The translations under genes were made by a program, and so were the position numbers. DNA of 64,000 bases from Clostridium sp. GTDB lineage: Bacteria; Bacillota; Clostridia; Clostridiales; Clostridiaceae. The stretch is taken from assembly GCF_018372875.1 (NCBI RefSeq), contig NZ_JAHAIF010000012.1, forward strand, positions 4,652 to 68,651, written 5' to 3'. Under the pieces are notes generated by a model. The model was not told the DNA's origin. It made no database searches and saw only the letters and a program-made list of their open reading frames with translations. Positions 17,129-27,950 of the stretch are shown one piece after another (the stretch's first letter is position 1; every line of letters starts with the position of its first letter).

Positions 17129-18514
17129 ATGCCTAATATGAAGAGAGTACCAATTACAGAACAAGCACCTAAGGTAAGAGCTACAAATTTTAAAGAGGTT
17201 TGTTTAGGATATACTAAAGAGGAAGCAATGGAGGAAGCATCAAGATGTTTAAACTGTAAAAATCCAAGATGTGTTTCTAAGTGTCCGGTAAGTATAAAAA
17301 TACCAAGGTTTGTAGAACAAGTTAAATTAGGAAACTTTGAAGAAGCAGCTAAGATTATAGCAGAATCATCAGCCTTACCTGCTGTTTGTGGAAGAGTATG
17401 TCCTCAAGAAAGTCAATGTGAGGGACAATGCGTTCTTGGCATTAAGGGGGAAGCTGTTGCAATAGGTAAGCTAGAAAGATTTGTAGCAGACTGGTCTAGG
17501 GAGAATCAAATAGACTTATCTGAAACATTACCTGAGAATGGTAAGAAGGTTGCTGTTATAGGAAGCGGTCCTGCAGGTTTAACATGTGCAGGTGATTTGG
17601 CTAAATTAGGATATGATGTTACAATATTTGAAGCTTTACATGAAGCTGGTGGAGTTTTAGTATATGGAATACCAGAATTTAGATTACCTAAGGATACTGT
17701 AGTTAAAACAGAAATAGACAATGTTAAAAGATTAGGAGTAAAGATTGAAACTAATGTTATTATAGGAAAGACTATAACAATAGATGAATTATTTGAAAAT
17801 GAGGGATTTGAAGCAGTATTTATAGGTTCAGGTGCAGGATTACCTAAGTTTATGGGTATACCTGGCGAAAATTCAAATGGTGTATTTTCAGCTAATGAGT
17901 TCTTAACAAGAAATAATCTGATGAAAGCATATAAAGAGGGATACTCAACTCCAATTAGAGCAGGACAAAAAGTTGCTGTAGTTGGTGGAGGAAACGTTGC
18001 TATGGATGCAGCAAGAACAGCCTTAAGACTAGGTGCTGAAGTGCATGTAGTATATAGAAGAAGTGAAGCTGAATTACCAGCAAGAGTTGAAGAAGTGCAT
18101 CATGCAAAAGAAGAAGGTGTTCTTTTCGATATTCTTACTAATCCAACGGAAATATTATGTGATGAAAAAGGTTGGGTAAGTGGAATGAAATGTGTAAGGA
18201 TGGAGTTAGGAGAACCTGATGAATCAGGAAGAAGAAGACCAGTAGAGATTAAGGATTCTGAATTTATTTTAGATGTAGATACAGTAATAATGTCTCTTGG
18301 AACTTCGCCAAATCCTTTGATATCATCTACTACAAAAGGATTAGAAATAAATAAAAGAAAATGTATAGTAGCATCTGAAGATACTGGATTAACTTCAAGA
18401 GAAGGGGTATTTGCAGGTGGAGATGCTGTAACTGGAGCTGCTACTGTAATATTAGCAATGGGAGCTGGTAAAAAAGCAGCAGCAGGAATTCATGAATACT
18501 TATCAAATAAATAG
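17129..18514 (+). CDS. nfnB: NADH-dependent ferredoxin:NADP+ oxidoreductase, beta (large) subunit
   Basis: A 461-residue flavoprotein related to the small subunit of glutamate synthase. The N-terminal part binds two [4Fe-4S] clusters (CLNCKNPRCVSKCPV and CGRVCPQESQCEGQC); then an FAD Rossmann motif (GSGPAGLTCAGDLAK), a second nucleotide-binding motif (VVGGGNVAMDAARTALRLG) and a final FAD contact (GVFAGGDAVTGAATVILAMGAG, quoted in part). The ATG at 17129, 8 nt after GGAGGTGA and 1 nt after the nfnA stop, is preferred to a longer in-frame start lying inside nfnA. Because nfnA is adjacent and no gltA large subunit is present, NfnB is favoured over a glutamate synthase role. Confidence 0.92.
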   Translation: MPNMKRVPITEQAPKVRATNFKEVCLGYTKEEAMEEASRCLNCKNPRCVSKCPVSIKIPRFVEQVKLGNFEEAAKIIAESSALPAVCGRVCPQESQCEGQCVLGIKGEAVAIGKLERFVADWSRENQIDLSETLPENGKKVAVIGSGPAGLTCAGDLAKLGYDVTIFEALHEAGGVLVYGIPEFRLPKDTVVKTEIDNVKRLGVKIETNVIIGKTITIDELFENEGFEAVFIGSGAGLPKFMGIPGENSNGVFSANEFLTRNNLMKAYKEGYSTPIRAGQKVAVVGGGNVAMDAARTALRLGAEVHVVYRRSEAELPARVEEVHHAKEEGVLFDILTNPTEILCDEKGWVSGMKCVRMELGEPDESGRRRPVEIKDSEFILDVDTVIMSLGTSPNPLISSTTKGLEINKRKCIVASEDTGLTSREGVFAGGDAVTGAATVILAMGAGKKAAAGIHEYLSNK

Positions 18515-18532
18515 AAAAATTTAAGTGGAATT

Positions 18533-18582
18533 AACCCTAAATGTGATGGATTTTTAGTTATATATCACATTTAGGGTTTTTA
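18533..18582 (+). terminator. Terminator of nfnAB
   Basis: A perfect 14-bp stem (AACCCTAAATGTGA at 18533-18546 with 18565-18578) followed by T-rich sequence. Confidence 0.85.
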
Positions 18583-19164
18583 ACTTATAGACCAGCTATA
18601 AAAATTTTTCAGTAGCAAAACCTTATGGATACAGAGTTTGAGTGATGAATATTTGTTAAGACGTTAAAAATAAAAATTATAGTGACACTACAGAACACCA
18701 AAAGCAAGTTTTTGAACCTGTGGTATAGCTAAAAAAATAAAAAAAATTTTTAGATTATGGTTAAAAAAATAACAAAAATACAGATTTTATAATTAAAATT
18801 GTTATGGAAATAATTTGTGAGTTATAAATATTAAGAAAATTAACAATAATTAGAATTAAAAAAGTGGTTGTTAAAGTTAATATAAATAGCAAAAACGTTA
18901 AATATTATTGCTAGAATCCATAAAAAGAAAAATATGGAGTATTTAAAAGAATATAAACAAATACTCTTAAATCTTAATTAAGTTTATACAAGCAATATTA
19001 AAGAGGTATGTAAAACTTTTTAAGAAGTTTTATTATTTGCTTTAAGGGTTAAATGGTTAGATTTTATTGTTAAATAGCCATCAATGCTAGGTATTGCCTT
19101 ATTTTTAAAAATTAAATATACTAGTTCAGGTACTTAAGAAAAAATAGTAAAGAAGGTTAAAAAT
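18583..19164. other. 580-bp gene-free region upstream of nhaA
   Basis: No open frame with a ribosome site was found on either strand. The sequence is extremely A/T rich, with runs of A at 18730-18770. Two weak inverted pairs are visible: GAGTATTT/AAATACTC (18937-18944 with 18959-18966) and, near 19050-19080, TGGTT/AGCCA followed by CAAT/ATTG just before a CCTTATTTTT stretch. A leader RNA for nhaA is possible but I could not match a known family (Na+ or Li+ riboswitch classes were considered). Confidence 0.4.
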
Positions 19165-20343
19165 ATGGATTTTACACAAAAGAGATGGAAGCTAGAAGAT
19201 ATAGTACAAAATGTTATTAAATCAGAACTATTACCAGGAGCATTGTTGTTAGCAGCAACATTATGTGCATTAGTAATAGCAAATACGTCTTTAGTTAATG
19301 AATATCATCATTTTTTTGAAACTGAAGTTTTAAGAGGTATAACAATGCATGCATTTGTTAATGATTTCTTAATGGCAATATTTTTCTTGGTTGTAGGTTG
19401 CGAAATAAAAAAAGAAATAGTTAGTGGACATTTATCAAATATAAAGAAGGCATCTTTCCCCATAGTAGGAGCAGTAGGTGGAGTTACGGTACCAGCAATA
19501 ATATTTTATTTAATAAATAAAGGTACAAGCTATTCTAGTGGTGTTGGTGTACCTATATCAACAGATATTGCATTTGCAATTGGAGCTTTTATGATTTTTA
19601 AGAAGAGCTTAAACCCAGCGTTAAAGATTTTTTTATTAACACTAGCAGTTGTAGATGATTTAATGTCTATAATAGTTATTGGGGTGTTTTATTCATCAAG
19701 TGTTAGAATGTTACCTTTAATAATTGCAGGATTAATAATGGTTTTATTATTTAGTTTAAATAAAATTTTTAAGTGTAGAAAAGTTTCACCATATATAATT
19801 TTAGGATTATTTTTATGGTATTTTATATATCAAAGTGGAGTTCACGCAACAATAAGTGGAGTACTTTTAGCTATGCTTATTCCAATAGCAAGAGATGAAA
19901 AGGAAGAATGTATTTTATCCAAGGTTGAACACTCCTTAAGTCCATATGCAAATTTAATTATTCTACCTTTATTTGCATTTTCAAATACTGCTATAGTTTT
20001 AAATTTAAGCTCTGTAACAATAGATACAATTCCGCTATCATTAGGAATTATAATTGGATTAGTTGTAGGAAAGCCAGTTGGAATAATATTATTTACCTTC
20101 GTATTATCAAAATTAAACGTAGTAGAAAGACCAAAAGGTGTTAAGTGGAGAGAATTGTTAGTAGTTGGAATGCTTGCAGGAATTGGGTTCACAATGTCAA
20201 TATTTGTTTCAGAAATAGCATTTGCTGGTATGGATAAGGCTCTTGATTTAGCTAAAATATCAATACTATTAGCAGCTATAACATCATGTTTAATTGCCTT
20301 TATAACAATAAAATTATTAGGAAGTAAGAAGAGTTACGTATAA
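19165..20343 (+). CDS. nhaA: Na+/H+ antiporter NhaA
   Basis: A 392-residue, roughly 12-helix inner-membrane antiporter that expels Na+ (and Li+) in exchange for protons. The ion-binding Asp pair is seen in LTLAVVDDLMSIIVIGVFY, preceded by STDIAFAIGAFMIF; the C-terminal IGFTMSIFVSEIAF segment is also conserved. Length is typical. The ribosome site is weak (AAGAAGG) compared with neighbouring genes. Single-gene unit with a terminator overlapping its stop codon and a long gene-free region before it. Confidence 0.95.
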   Translation: MDFTQKRWKLEDIVQNVIKSELLPGALLLAATLCALVIANTSLVNEYHHFFETEVLRGITMHAFVNDFLMAIFFLVVGCEIKKEIVSGHLSNIKKASFPIVGAVGGVTVPAIIFYLINKGTSYSSGVGVPISTDIAFAIGAFMIFKKSLNPALKIFLLTLAVVDDLMSIIVIGVFYSSSVRMLPLIIAGLIMVLLFSLNKIFKCRKVSPYIILGLFLWYFIYQSGVHATISGVLLAMLIPIARDEKEECILSKVEHSLSPYANLIILPLFAFSNTAIVLNLSSVTIDTIPLSLGIIIGLVVGKPVGIILFTFVLSKLNVVERPKGVKWRELLVVGMLAGIGFTMSIFVSEIAFAGMDKALDLAKISILLAAITSCLIAFITIKLLGSKKSYV

Positions 20344-20357
20344 CGTAGCTCTTTTTT
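20329..20357 (+). terminator. Terminator of nhaA
   Basis: Stem AAGAGTTACGT (20329-20339) with ACGTAGCTCTT (20343-20353), 3-nt loop and T6. The stem contains the end of the nhaA coding region. Confidence 0.85.
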
Positions 20358-20528
20358 GCTGTCTATGAAAGTATAAAATTATAAATCAAAGGTATTATTG
20401 GGAAATAAAATTGAGATTATTTGATATTGATTATTAAACAATATATAATATAAGTTATAATGATGAATAATATTTTTGTATTAAGAGGAAGAATATTATA
20501 ATAAATATAAGAGAAATAGGTGAAGTAT

Positions 20529-21422
20529 ATGGATGTTAACAATATAGTAATTGAGAATGGTAAAGTGATTTTAGAGGGAGTAAGGAATTTTAATATAAAA
20601 CAAATTTTAGAGTGTGGCCAATGCTTTAGATGGGAAAAAGTTGGAGAGCTAAATTATATAGGGGTAGCTCACGGAAGAGTAATAGAAGTTATTCAAGAAA
20701 ATGATAAAGTAACTATTTTAAATACTAATGAAGAAGATTTTAATAATATATGGTTAGATTATTTTGATTTAAAAAGAGACTATTCAGAAATTAAGAGGGG
20801 CTTGGAGCATGATGATATATTAGGAAAAAGTGTTGAATATGGCTATGGAATAAGACTTTTAAACCAAGAGCATTTTGAATTACTAATAAGTTTTATAATT
20901 TCTGCAAGAAATAGTATTCCTTCAATAATGAAAACCATAAAGAAGATTTCTCAGAAGTGGGGAACACCAATTGAGTATAAAGGAAATACTTATTACACAT
21001 TTCCAACTCCAGAACAATTGAAAGATGCAACAGAAGAGGAAATAAAGGAGACCGGGGCATCTTTTAGAAGTAAGTATATAGTTGATACAATAGCTAAAGT
21101 AAATGAAAGTAGTTACGATTTTGATTTGGATAGGATATCTAAGCTTAATGCAGATGAGTGCCATACAGCATTGCAAAACTTTAAGGGAGTTGGTTCAAAG
21201 GTTGCTGACTGCATAATGTTATTCTCTATGAGAAAGTACTCAGCTTTTCCAGTTGATGTTTGGGTAAAGAGAGCCATGATATTCTTCTATGGTGCTGAAG
21301 ATGCCTCCCTAAATAAGATAAGAATTTTTGCTAGAGATAAATTTGGGGAATTAGCTGGTTTTGCACAACAGTATTTGTTCTACTATGCTAGAGAAAATAA
21401 GATAAAGGTTGGAGAAGAATAA
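20529..21422 (+). CDS. ogg: 8-oxoguanine DNA glycosylase, Ogg1 type
   Basis: A 297-residue base-excision repair enzyme that removes 8-oxoguanine and cuts the strand by beta-elimination. It has the N-terminal OGG domain (CGQCFRW at 29-35) and a helix-hairpin-helix/GPD domain with catalytic Lys224 in FKGVGSKVADC and Asp243 in FPVDVWVKR. A eukaryote-like Ogg is known in clostridia (C. acetobutylicum). The ATG at 20529 is chosen over GTG at 20520 because AGGTGA sits 5 nt before it. Stand-alone gene. Confidence 0.93.
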   Translation: MDVNNIVIENGKVILEGVRNFNIKQILECGQCFRWEKVGELNYIGVAHGRVIEVIQENDKVTILNTNEEDFNNIWLDYFDLKRDYSEIKRGLEHDDILGKSVEYGYGIRLLNQEHFELLISFIISARNSIPSIMKTIKKISQKWGTPIEYKGNTYYTFPTPEQLKDATEEEIKETGASFRSKYIVDTIAKVNESSYDFDLDRISKLNADECHTALQNFKGVGSKVADCIMLFSMRKYSAFPVDVWVKRAMIFFYGAEDASLNKIRIFARDKFGELAGFAQQYLFYYARENKIKVGEE

Positions 21423-21595
21423 ATAAGTTTATGATCAACTTATTAAGAAAGAGGAATATTGTTGAGGTTCTCTAATATTATATTTCTTATAAAAATAATA
21501 TTATTAATATAAATTATATTTTTAAAATAAATTCTTTTATTAAAAAAATTCTTATTATTTATATTATGAAAATTAATAGTTTAATTAGAAATAAC

Positions 21596-21640
21596 AAACT
21601 CTATGTGAAGACTTAATCACATAGAGTTTTAGTTTTTACA
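21596..21640. terminator. Bidirectional terminator between ogg and the HNH gene
   Basis: A 12-13-bp stem (AAACTCTATGTGA at 21596-21608 with 21617-21629, small loop), T-rich on both sides. It sits between two convergent genes and touches the stop codon of the minus-strand HNH gene. Confidence 0.8.
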
Positions 21641-21925
21641 GCGTACAGCTTTTGATTTTTTTATTGTAATATGAGCATCACCTGAGTGCTTGGATATAAA
21701 TTTTAAGTAACGTTTGATTTTTTCATCATTTCTTAAACGATCAAGGGTAAAAAGTCTAGCGGCTAATTCACGATTAGTATATAAAGCATGAATTTGTTTA
21801 TGACAAGTAATACATAAATTAGCTGTAGGAAAATCTTTTCCACCACGTTCTTTTGGAACTAAATGATGCTCAGTTAATTGAGATACTTCTCTATTACATA
21901 ATTCACATTTATAAACTGCTATCAT
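21629..21925 (-). CDS. Small HNH endonuclease-family protein
   Basis: A 98-residue protein with a compact HNH fold: zinc-binding CELC (7-10) and CITCH, catalytic-type EHHLVPKERGG and the final HKQIHALYTN. The ATG at 21925 is preceded by AGGTGA with 6-nt spacing, favoured over a GTG at 21934 inside that site. No recognisable mobile-element neighbours are present, so it looks like a chromosomal HNH protein of unknown role, not a homing or phage enzyme. It is divergent from the hydrogenase gene. Confidence 0.85.
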   Translation of the reverse strand: MIAVYKCELCNREVSQLTEHHLVPKERGGKDFPTANLCITCHKQIHALYTNRELAARLFTLDRLRNDEKIKRYLKFISKHSGDAHITIKKSKAVRCKN

Positions 21926-22050
21926 AATTATCACCTATGAATATAGAATTTAGACAAGAACAATTATAACATGAAATATACATACAAACAAAATAAAATC
22001 AGAAAATTCCGACAGTAATTCTCACCATTTTTACTAATGGGTATATATGT

Positions 22051-22056
22051 TATAAT
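22051..22056 (+). promoter_or_regulatory. Extended -10 promoter of the hydrogenase gene
   Basis: TATAAT at 22051-22056 with TG one base upstream (TGTTATAAT, 22048-22056), about 60 bp before the start codon. No good -35; extended -10 promoters can do without. Confidence 0.55.
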
Positions 22057-22117
22057 TTAATTATAATTACAGATAGAGTAATTATAGGGTATTAAAGAAG
22101 GATGAAGAGGTGATTTT

Positions 22118-23608
22118 ATGTTCCAATTTGAAACGCAACTAAATAAGCTGAAACATGAAGTGCTAACAGCTGTGGCTAAATTAGCAAAGGATGATAAGTT
22201 GACTAAAGAGTCAATTGAAAAGGTTCCTTATGAAGTAATTAAAGGAGATACAGCAATGTATAGGTGTTGTGTCTACAAAGAGAGAGCTATCGTTTTAGAA
22301 AGAGCAAAACTTGCATCAGGATTTTTAGCTAATGGGGACACAGAAGATTTAGAACTAATAGATATTAGACCTGATGAACAAATTATTTATGTTATTGAGG
22401 CTGCTTGTGATAAGTGCCCTATAAATAAGTATAGTGTAACAGATTCCTGTAGAAATTGCCTTGCACATAGATGTCAAGAAGCATGTAATTTTAATGCAAT
22501 TAGCTATATTGCTGGACGAGCATATATAAATCAAGAGATGTGTAAAGAATGTGGTATGTGTAAAAAAGCTTGTCCTTATGATGCTATTTCAGAAGTTATG
22601 AGACCTTGTAAAAAAGTATGCCCTACAGGAGCATTGGATGTTAATCCAGAAACAAGAAGATCTATTATAAAAGAAGAAAAGTGTGTAAACTGTGGAGCTT
22701 GTATGTCAGCATGTCCTTTTGGTGCAATTTCTGATAAGAGTTTAATTGTACCAGTTGCAAAGAGATTAGCAAGGGGAAGAAAGATGTATGCAGTAGTAGC
22801 TCCTGCTATAACTGGTCAGTTTGGAGCAAAAATAGGATATGGACAAATTAAAAATGCAATAAAGAAATTAGGATTTATTGATATGGTAGAAGCAGCTTGT
22901 GGTGCTGATGGGGTTACTGTTCATGAAAGTAATGAATTTGTTGAAAGAATGGAAAAGGGAGAGAATTATATGACTAATTCTTGTTGCCCAGGATTTTTAA
23001 ATTATATTGAAAAGATGTTCCCAGATCAAAAGGATAAAATATCAGGTACAGTTTCTCCAATGGTAGCTACAGGTAGATATATTAAAAAGAATGACCCTGA
23101 TTCAAAGGTAGTATTTATAGGGCCATGTACAGCTAAAAAGAGTGAAGCTGTTAGAGATGGTATTAAGGGAGCTGTAGACTATGTACTTACATTTGAGGAG
23201 CTTATTGCATTGTTTGAAGCATTTGATATAGATCCAGCAGAATGTGAAAATGAAGTTGTAGATGATGCATCTATATTTGGTAGAGGTTTTGGTGCTGCTG
23301 GAGGATTAACTGCAGCTATAGAAAACTATATAAAAGAAGCAGGAGTAGATGTAGACTTTAAACCAGTTAAAGTATCTGGTGGAATAGAAATAAAGAAAAC
23401 TATGAATATGGCTAAGGTTGGAAGATTAGATGGTAACTTTATTGAGGGTATGATGTGTGAAGGTGGATGTATAAATGGTGCAGGTACAATAGTTCCATCT
23501 TTAAGAGCAAAAGGAGTATTTAATAAGACTAATATTCAAGCCACTAAGAAGACTGTATTATCAAATGATACTTTAAAAGAGTATGAAGAAATTAATTTAG
23601 AAAGATAG
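22118..23608 (+). CDS. [FeFe]-hydrogenase with N-terminal ferredoxin clusters
   Basis: A 496-residue monomeric iron hydrogenase expected to exchange electrons between ferredoxin and protons. The first 215 residues carry Cys-rich motifs for several [4Fe-4S] clusters (CDKCPINKYSVTDSC, CKECGMCKKACPYDAI, CVNCGACMSACPFGAI). The catalytic domain shows the three H-cluster motifs in divergent form: NSCCPGF, GPCTAKKSEA (instead of MPCxxKxxE), and MMCEGGCINGAG (instead of MxCxGGCxxGGG). These place it outside the classic CpI type, in the less studied group of monomeric hydrogenases. Its start has AAGAGGTGA upstream. Maturases HydEFG are not in the window. Confidence 0.9.
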   Translation: MFQFETQLNKLKHEVLTAVAKLAKDDKLTKESIEKVPYEVIKGDTAMYRCCVYKERAIVLERAKLASGFLANGDTEDLELIDIRPDEQIIYVIEAACDKCPINKYSVTDSCRNCLAHRCQEACNFNAISYIAGRAYINQEMCKECGMCKKACPYDAISEVMRPCKKVCPTGALDVNPETRRSIIKEEKCVNCGACMSACPFGAISDKSLIVPVAKRLARGRKMYAVVAPAITGQFGAKIGYGQIKNAIKKLGFIDMVEAACGADGVTVHESNEFVERMEKGENYMTNSCCPGFLNYIEKMFPDQKDKISGTVSPMVATGRYIKKNDPDSKVVFIGPCTAKKSEAVRDGIKGAVDYVLTFEELIALFEAFDIDPAECENEVVDDASIFGRGFGAAGGLTAAIENYIKEAGVDVDFKPVKVSGGIEIKKTMNMAKVGRLDGNFIEGMMCEGGCINGAGTIVPSLRAKGVFNKTNIQATKKTVLSNDTLKEYEEINLER

Positions 23609-23618
23609 GTATCTAAAG

Positions 23619-23661
23619 ACTATAAGAATAATATTATAACTATTATTCTTATAGTTTTTTC
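23619..23661 (+). terminator. Terminator of the hydrogenase gene
   Basis: Perfect 15-bp stem (ACTATAAGAATAATA at 23619-23633 with 23641-23655), 7-nt loop, then T6. Confidence 0.9.
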
Positions 23662-23772
23662 TTATGTATAAATAATAATTTGAAATAGCTAGAAAAATTA
23701 AGCAAATAGAAAATATTTAAGCCTAGTTAGTTATAATTAGATTATTTAGGGTAATAATATAGAAGATAATAT

Positions 23773-23801
23773 TTGAATAAAATGGATAGGGAGGATATTA
23801 T
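23773..23801 (+). promoter_or_regulatory. Sigma-A promoter of groESL
   Basis: -35 TTGAAT (23773-23778), 17-bp spacer, -10 TATTAT (23796-23801); a TATAAT overlaps at 23799-23804. The start site would fall just before or within the CIRCE operator. Confidence 0.65.
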
Positions 23802-23811
23802 AATAATTGTA

Positions 23812-23838
23812 TTAGCACTCTATTAAAGTGAGTGCTAA
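23812..23838. promoter_or_regulatory. CIRCE operator (HrcA site)
   Basis: Perfect CIRCE: TTAGCACTC - 9 bp - GAGTGCTAA. HrcA represses chaperone genes from this site until heat shock. The 100 nt between CIRCE and groES also contains two small hairpins (AGTTTTT/AAAAACT and GTTCTAAC/GTTAGAAAC) of unknown relevance. Confidence 0.98.
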
Positions 23839-23926
23839 CAAAAGAAAAGTGAGTTTTTATAGGCCTACAAAAACTATAGGTTCTAACTATGTCGGGTTAG
23901 AAACAGGGTTATAAATATATAAATGA

Positions 23927-25862
<1,936 letters not shown>

Positions 25863-25872
25863 GAAGTTTTGA

Positions 25873-25911
25873 AGAGGTAAAGGATAATAGTCCATTACCT
25901 CTTTTTTTTTG
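25873..25911 (+). terminator. Terminator of groESL
   Basis: Stem AGAGGTAA (25873-25880) with TTACCTCT (25895-25902), an inner GGA/TCC pair, and T9. Confidence 0.9.
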
Positions 25912-26234
25912 TAAATATCACATACATATGCTTGTAAGTAAGCTAGCGAAATTAAGTGTTGCACAATATATGGGATAGTATGTTGATATAGTAGATTGTA
26001 TATGAACAAATTAGTTCAAAAGAATATATAGACCTGTTTATTAGAAATCCTGATTTTAATATATGAAGTTAAATAGAAAAATGAATACAATTTTAATAAA
26101 ATTAAAAAATAACACCTGAGATTAAGTATCTATATGGAAATGATGGAAAATGTCGTAAAAAAAGCATTGGTAATTATTTTATTTAATTACAATAAAGTGT
26201 ATAATTAATATAAAGTAGGAATAGTGGTGAGAAG
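25912..26234. other. Gene-free region between groEL and pilB
   Basis: About 320 bp of A/T-rich sequence without a supported gene. A TATAAT at 26200-26205 about 30 bp before pilB may be the -10 of the pilus operon; no convincing -35 or operator was seen. Confidence 0.5.
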
Positions 26235-27932
26235 ATGATTAGGACTAAGAAAAGGTTAGGAGATATTTTAGTACAAGCGGGGAAAATAAATCAATCAGAT
26301 TTAATGTCGGCTTTAAAGAAACAAGCTTTAAGCGGAAGACGACTAGGGGAAATACTAGTCGATGAGGGGTTAGTTAGTGAAAACGATATCTTATCTGTTC
26401 TTGAGTTACAATTGGGAATAAAAAAAGTTAATTTAGATTCTATTGATATAGATGAGAATGCGATAAGATCAGTATCAGAATCTATTGCTAGGAAACATAA
26501 TATTTTACCTATAAAAATTGAAGGAAATGATATATATATTGCAATGTCAGATCCCTTTAATTTAATGGCTGTAGAAGATGTTAAGGTAGTAACTGGACTT
26601 AATGTAAAAAAAGTATTAGAAAAAAAAGATTCTATATCAAAAGCTATTAAAAACTTTTATACGAAGCAATATGCAGAAAAAGTGGCTCAAGATTTAGTTC
26701 AAAAAGAAAAAGAGAATACTAAGAAAAAGCAAGAAGAAAAGCAAGTTTCAGAACTTGAAAAAGCTACGGCTAATGCTCCAGTTGTTAAGTTAGTAGATAC
26801 TATAATACAAAACTCTATCAGAATGGGTGCAAGTGACGTTCACGTAGAACCTTTTGAAAATGAAGTTAGAGTAAGAGCAAGAGTAGATGGAAGCTTACAA
26901 AATATGCTTAGTATACCTAAAGAATCACAAAATACTTTGATTACAAGAATCAAAATATTAGCAAATTTAAATATTGCAGAAAAAAGAATTCCACAGGATG
27001 GTAGAATTCTTACAAATATAGATGGAAAATCAGTTGATTTGAGAGTTTCTATCCTTCCAACTGTAAATGGTGAGAAGGTAGTTATAAGAATTCTTTCTAA
27101 GGATTCTAGCCTTATGAATAAGGAAAGTCTAGGAATGAGAAAGGATGACATGAAAAAACTTGAACAGATATTGCAAAATCCTTTTGGAATAATACTAGTA
27201 ACTGGACCAACAGGAAGTGGTAAATCCACTACTTTATATGCAGTTTTAAATGAATTAAATACTATAGATAAAAATATTATTACAGTAGAGGATCCAGTTG
27301 AATTTATGGTTGATGGTATAAATCAGGTAAATGTAAACTCAAAAGCTGGATTAACATTTGCATCAGGTCTTAGATCTATATTAAGACAAGACCCTGATAT
27401 TATAATGGTTGGAGAAATTAGAGATGGTGAAACTGCAGAAATTGCCATTAGGGCGGCAATTACTGGACATGTAGTTTTAAGTACACTACATACAAATGAT
27501 GCACCATCCTCAGTTGCTAGATTAGTTGATATGGGAATTGAACCATATTTAATATCAACATCTGTAACAGGAATAATTGCACAAAGACTTGTTAGAAAAG
27601 TTTGTACTAAGTGTGCTAAAAAGTATTATGCCTCAGAATATGAAAAAAGAATTCTTGGTAGAGATAGTGATGAAAAGATAATTTTAACTAAGGGAGAAGG
27701 ATGTCCACATTGTAATGGTACAGGCTATAAAGGAAGAATTGGTATTTATGAAATACTTCCTATTGAAAGAAATGTTAGGGATGCAATTACAGCAGGAAAG
27801 AATTCAGATGTATTAAAAGATATTGCTATTAAAGATGGAATGAAAACATTGAGAATGGCATGTATGGAACATGTTTATGAAGGAATTACAACAGTAGATG
27901 AATTACTAAGGGTAGCTGTAGTAAGGGAGTAA
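26235..27932 (+). CDS. pilB: Type IV pilus assembly ATPase PilB
   Basis: A 565-residue hexameric secretion ATPase (GspE/PilB family) that drives pilus extension. It has an N-terminal MshEN/GspE-N domain (about 1-150), a charged linker, then the motor with Walker A GPTGSGKSTT (Lys330), the Asp box (TVEDPVEFM), Walker B (DPDIIMVGEIRDGETAE) and the His box (STLHTNDAPSS). A zinc-binding tetra-Cys arm (CTKC ... CPHC) is in the C-terminal part. It opens the pilus operon; no PilT retraction ATPase is in this window. Confidence 0.95.
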   Translation: MIRTKKRLGDILVQAGKINQSDLMSALKKQALSGRRLGEILVDEGLVSENDILSVLELQLGIKKVNLDSIDIDENAIRSVSESIARKHNILPIKIEGNDIYIAMSDPFNLMAVEDVKVVTGLNVKKVLEKKDSISKAIKNFYTKQYAEKVAQDLVQKEKENTKKKQEEKQVSELEKATANAPVVKLVDTIIQNSIRMGASDVHVEPFENEVRVRARVDGSLQNMLSIPKESQNTLITRIKILANLNIAEKRIPQDGRILTNIDGKSVDLRVSILPTVNGEKVVIRILSKDSSLMNKESLGMRKDDMKKLEQILQNPFGIILVTGPTGSGKSTTLYAVLNELNTIDKNIITVEDPVEFMVDGINQVNVNSKAGLTFASGLRSILRQDPDIIMVGEIRDGETAEIAIRAAITGHVVLSTLHTNDAPSSVARLVDMGIEPYLISTSVTGIIAQRLVRKVCTKCAKKYYASEYEKRILGRDSDEKIILTKGEGCPHCNGTGYKGRIGIYEILPIERNVRDAITAGKNSDVLKDIAIKDGMKTLRMACMEHVYEGITTVDELLRVAVVRE

Positions 27933-27950
27933 TTAGTGGGAGGTGTAAAT

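Noticed and set aside
17129..18514. Glutamate synthase small subunit (gltD)
   Set aside because: Sequence is related, but the preceding gene is NfnA-type and no gltB/gltA large subunit is present.
21629..21925. HNH gene as part of a phage or intron
   Set aside because: No integrase, terminase, intron core or composition shift nearby; flanks are ordinary chromosomal genes.
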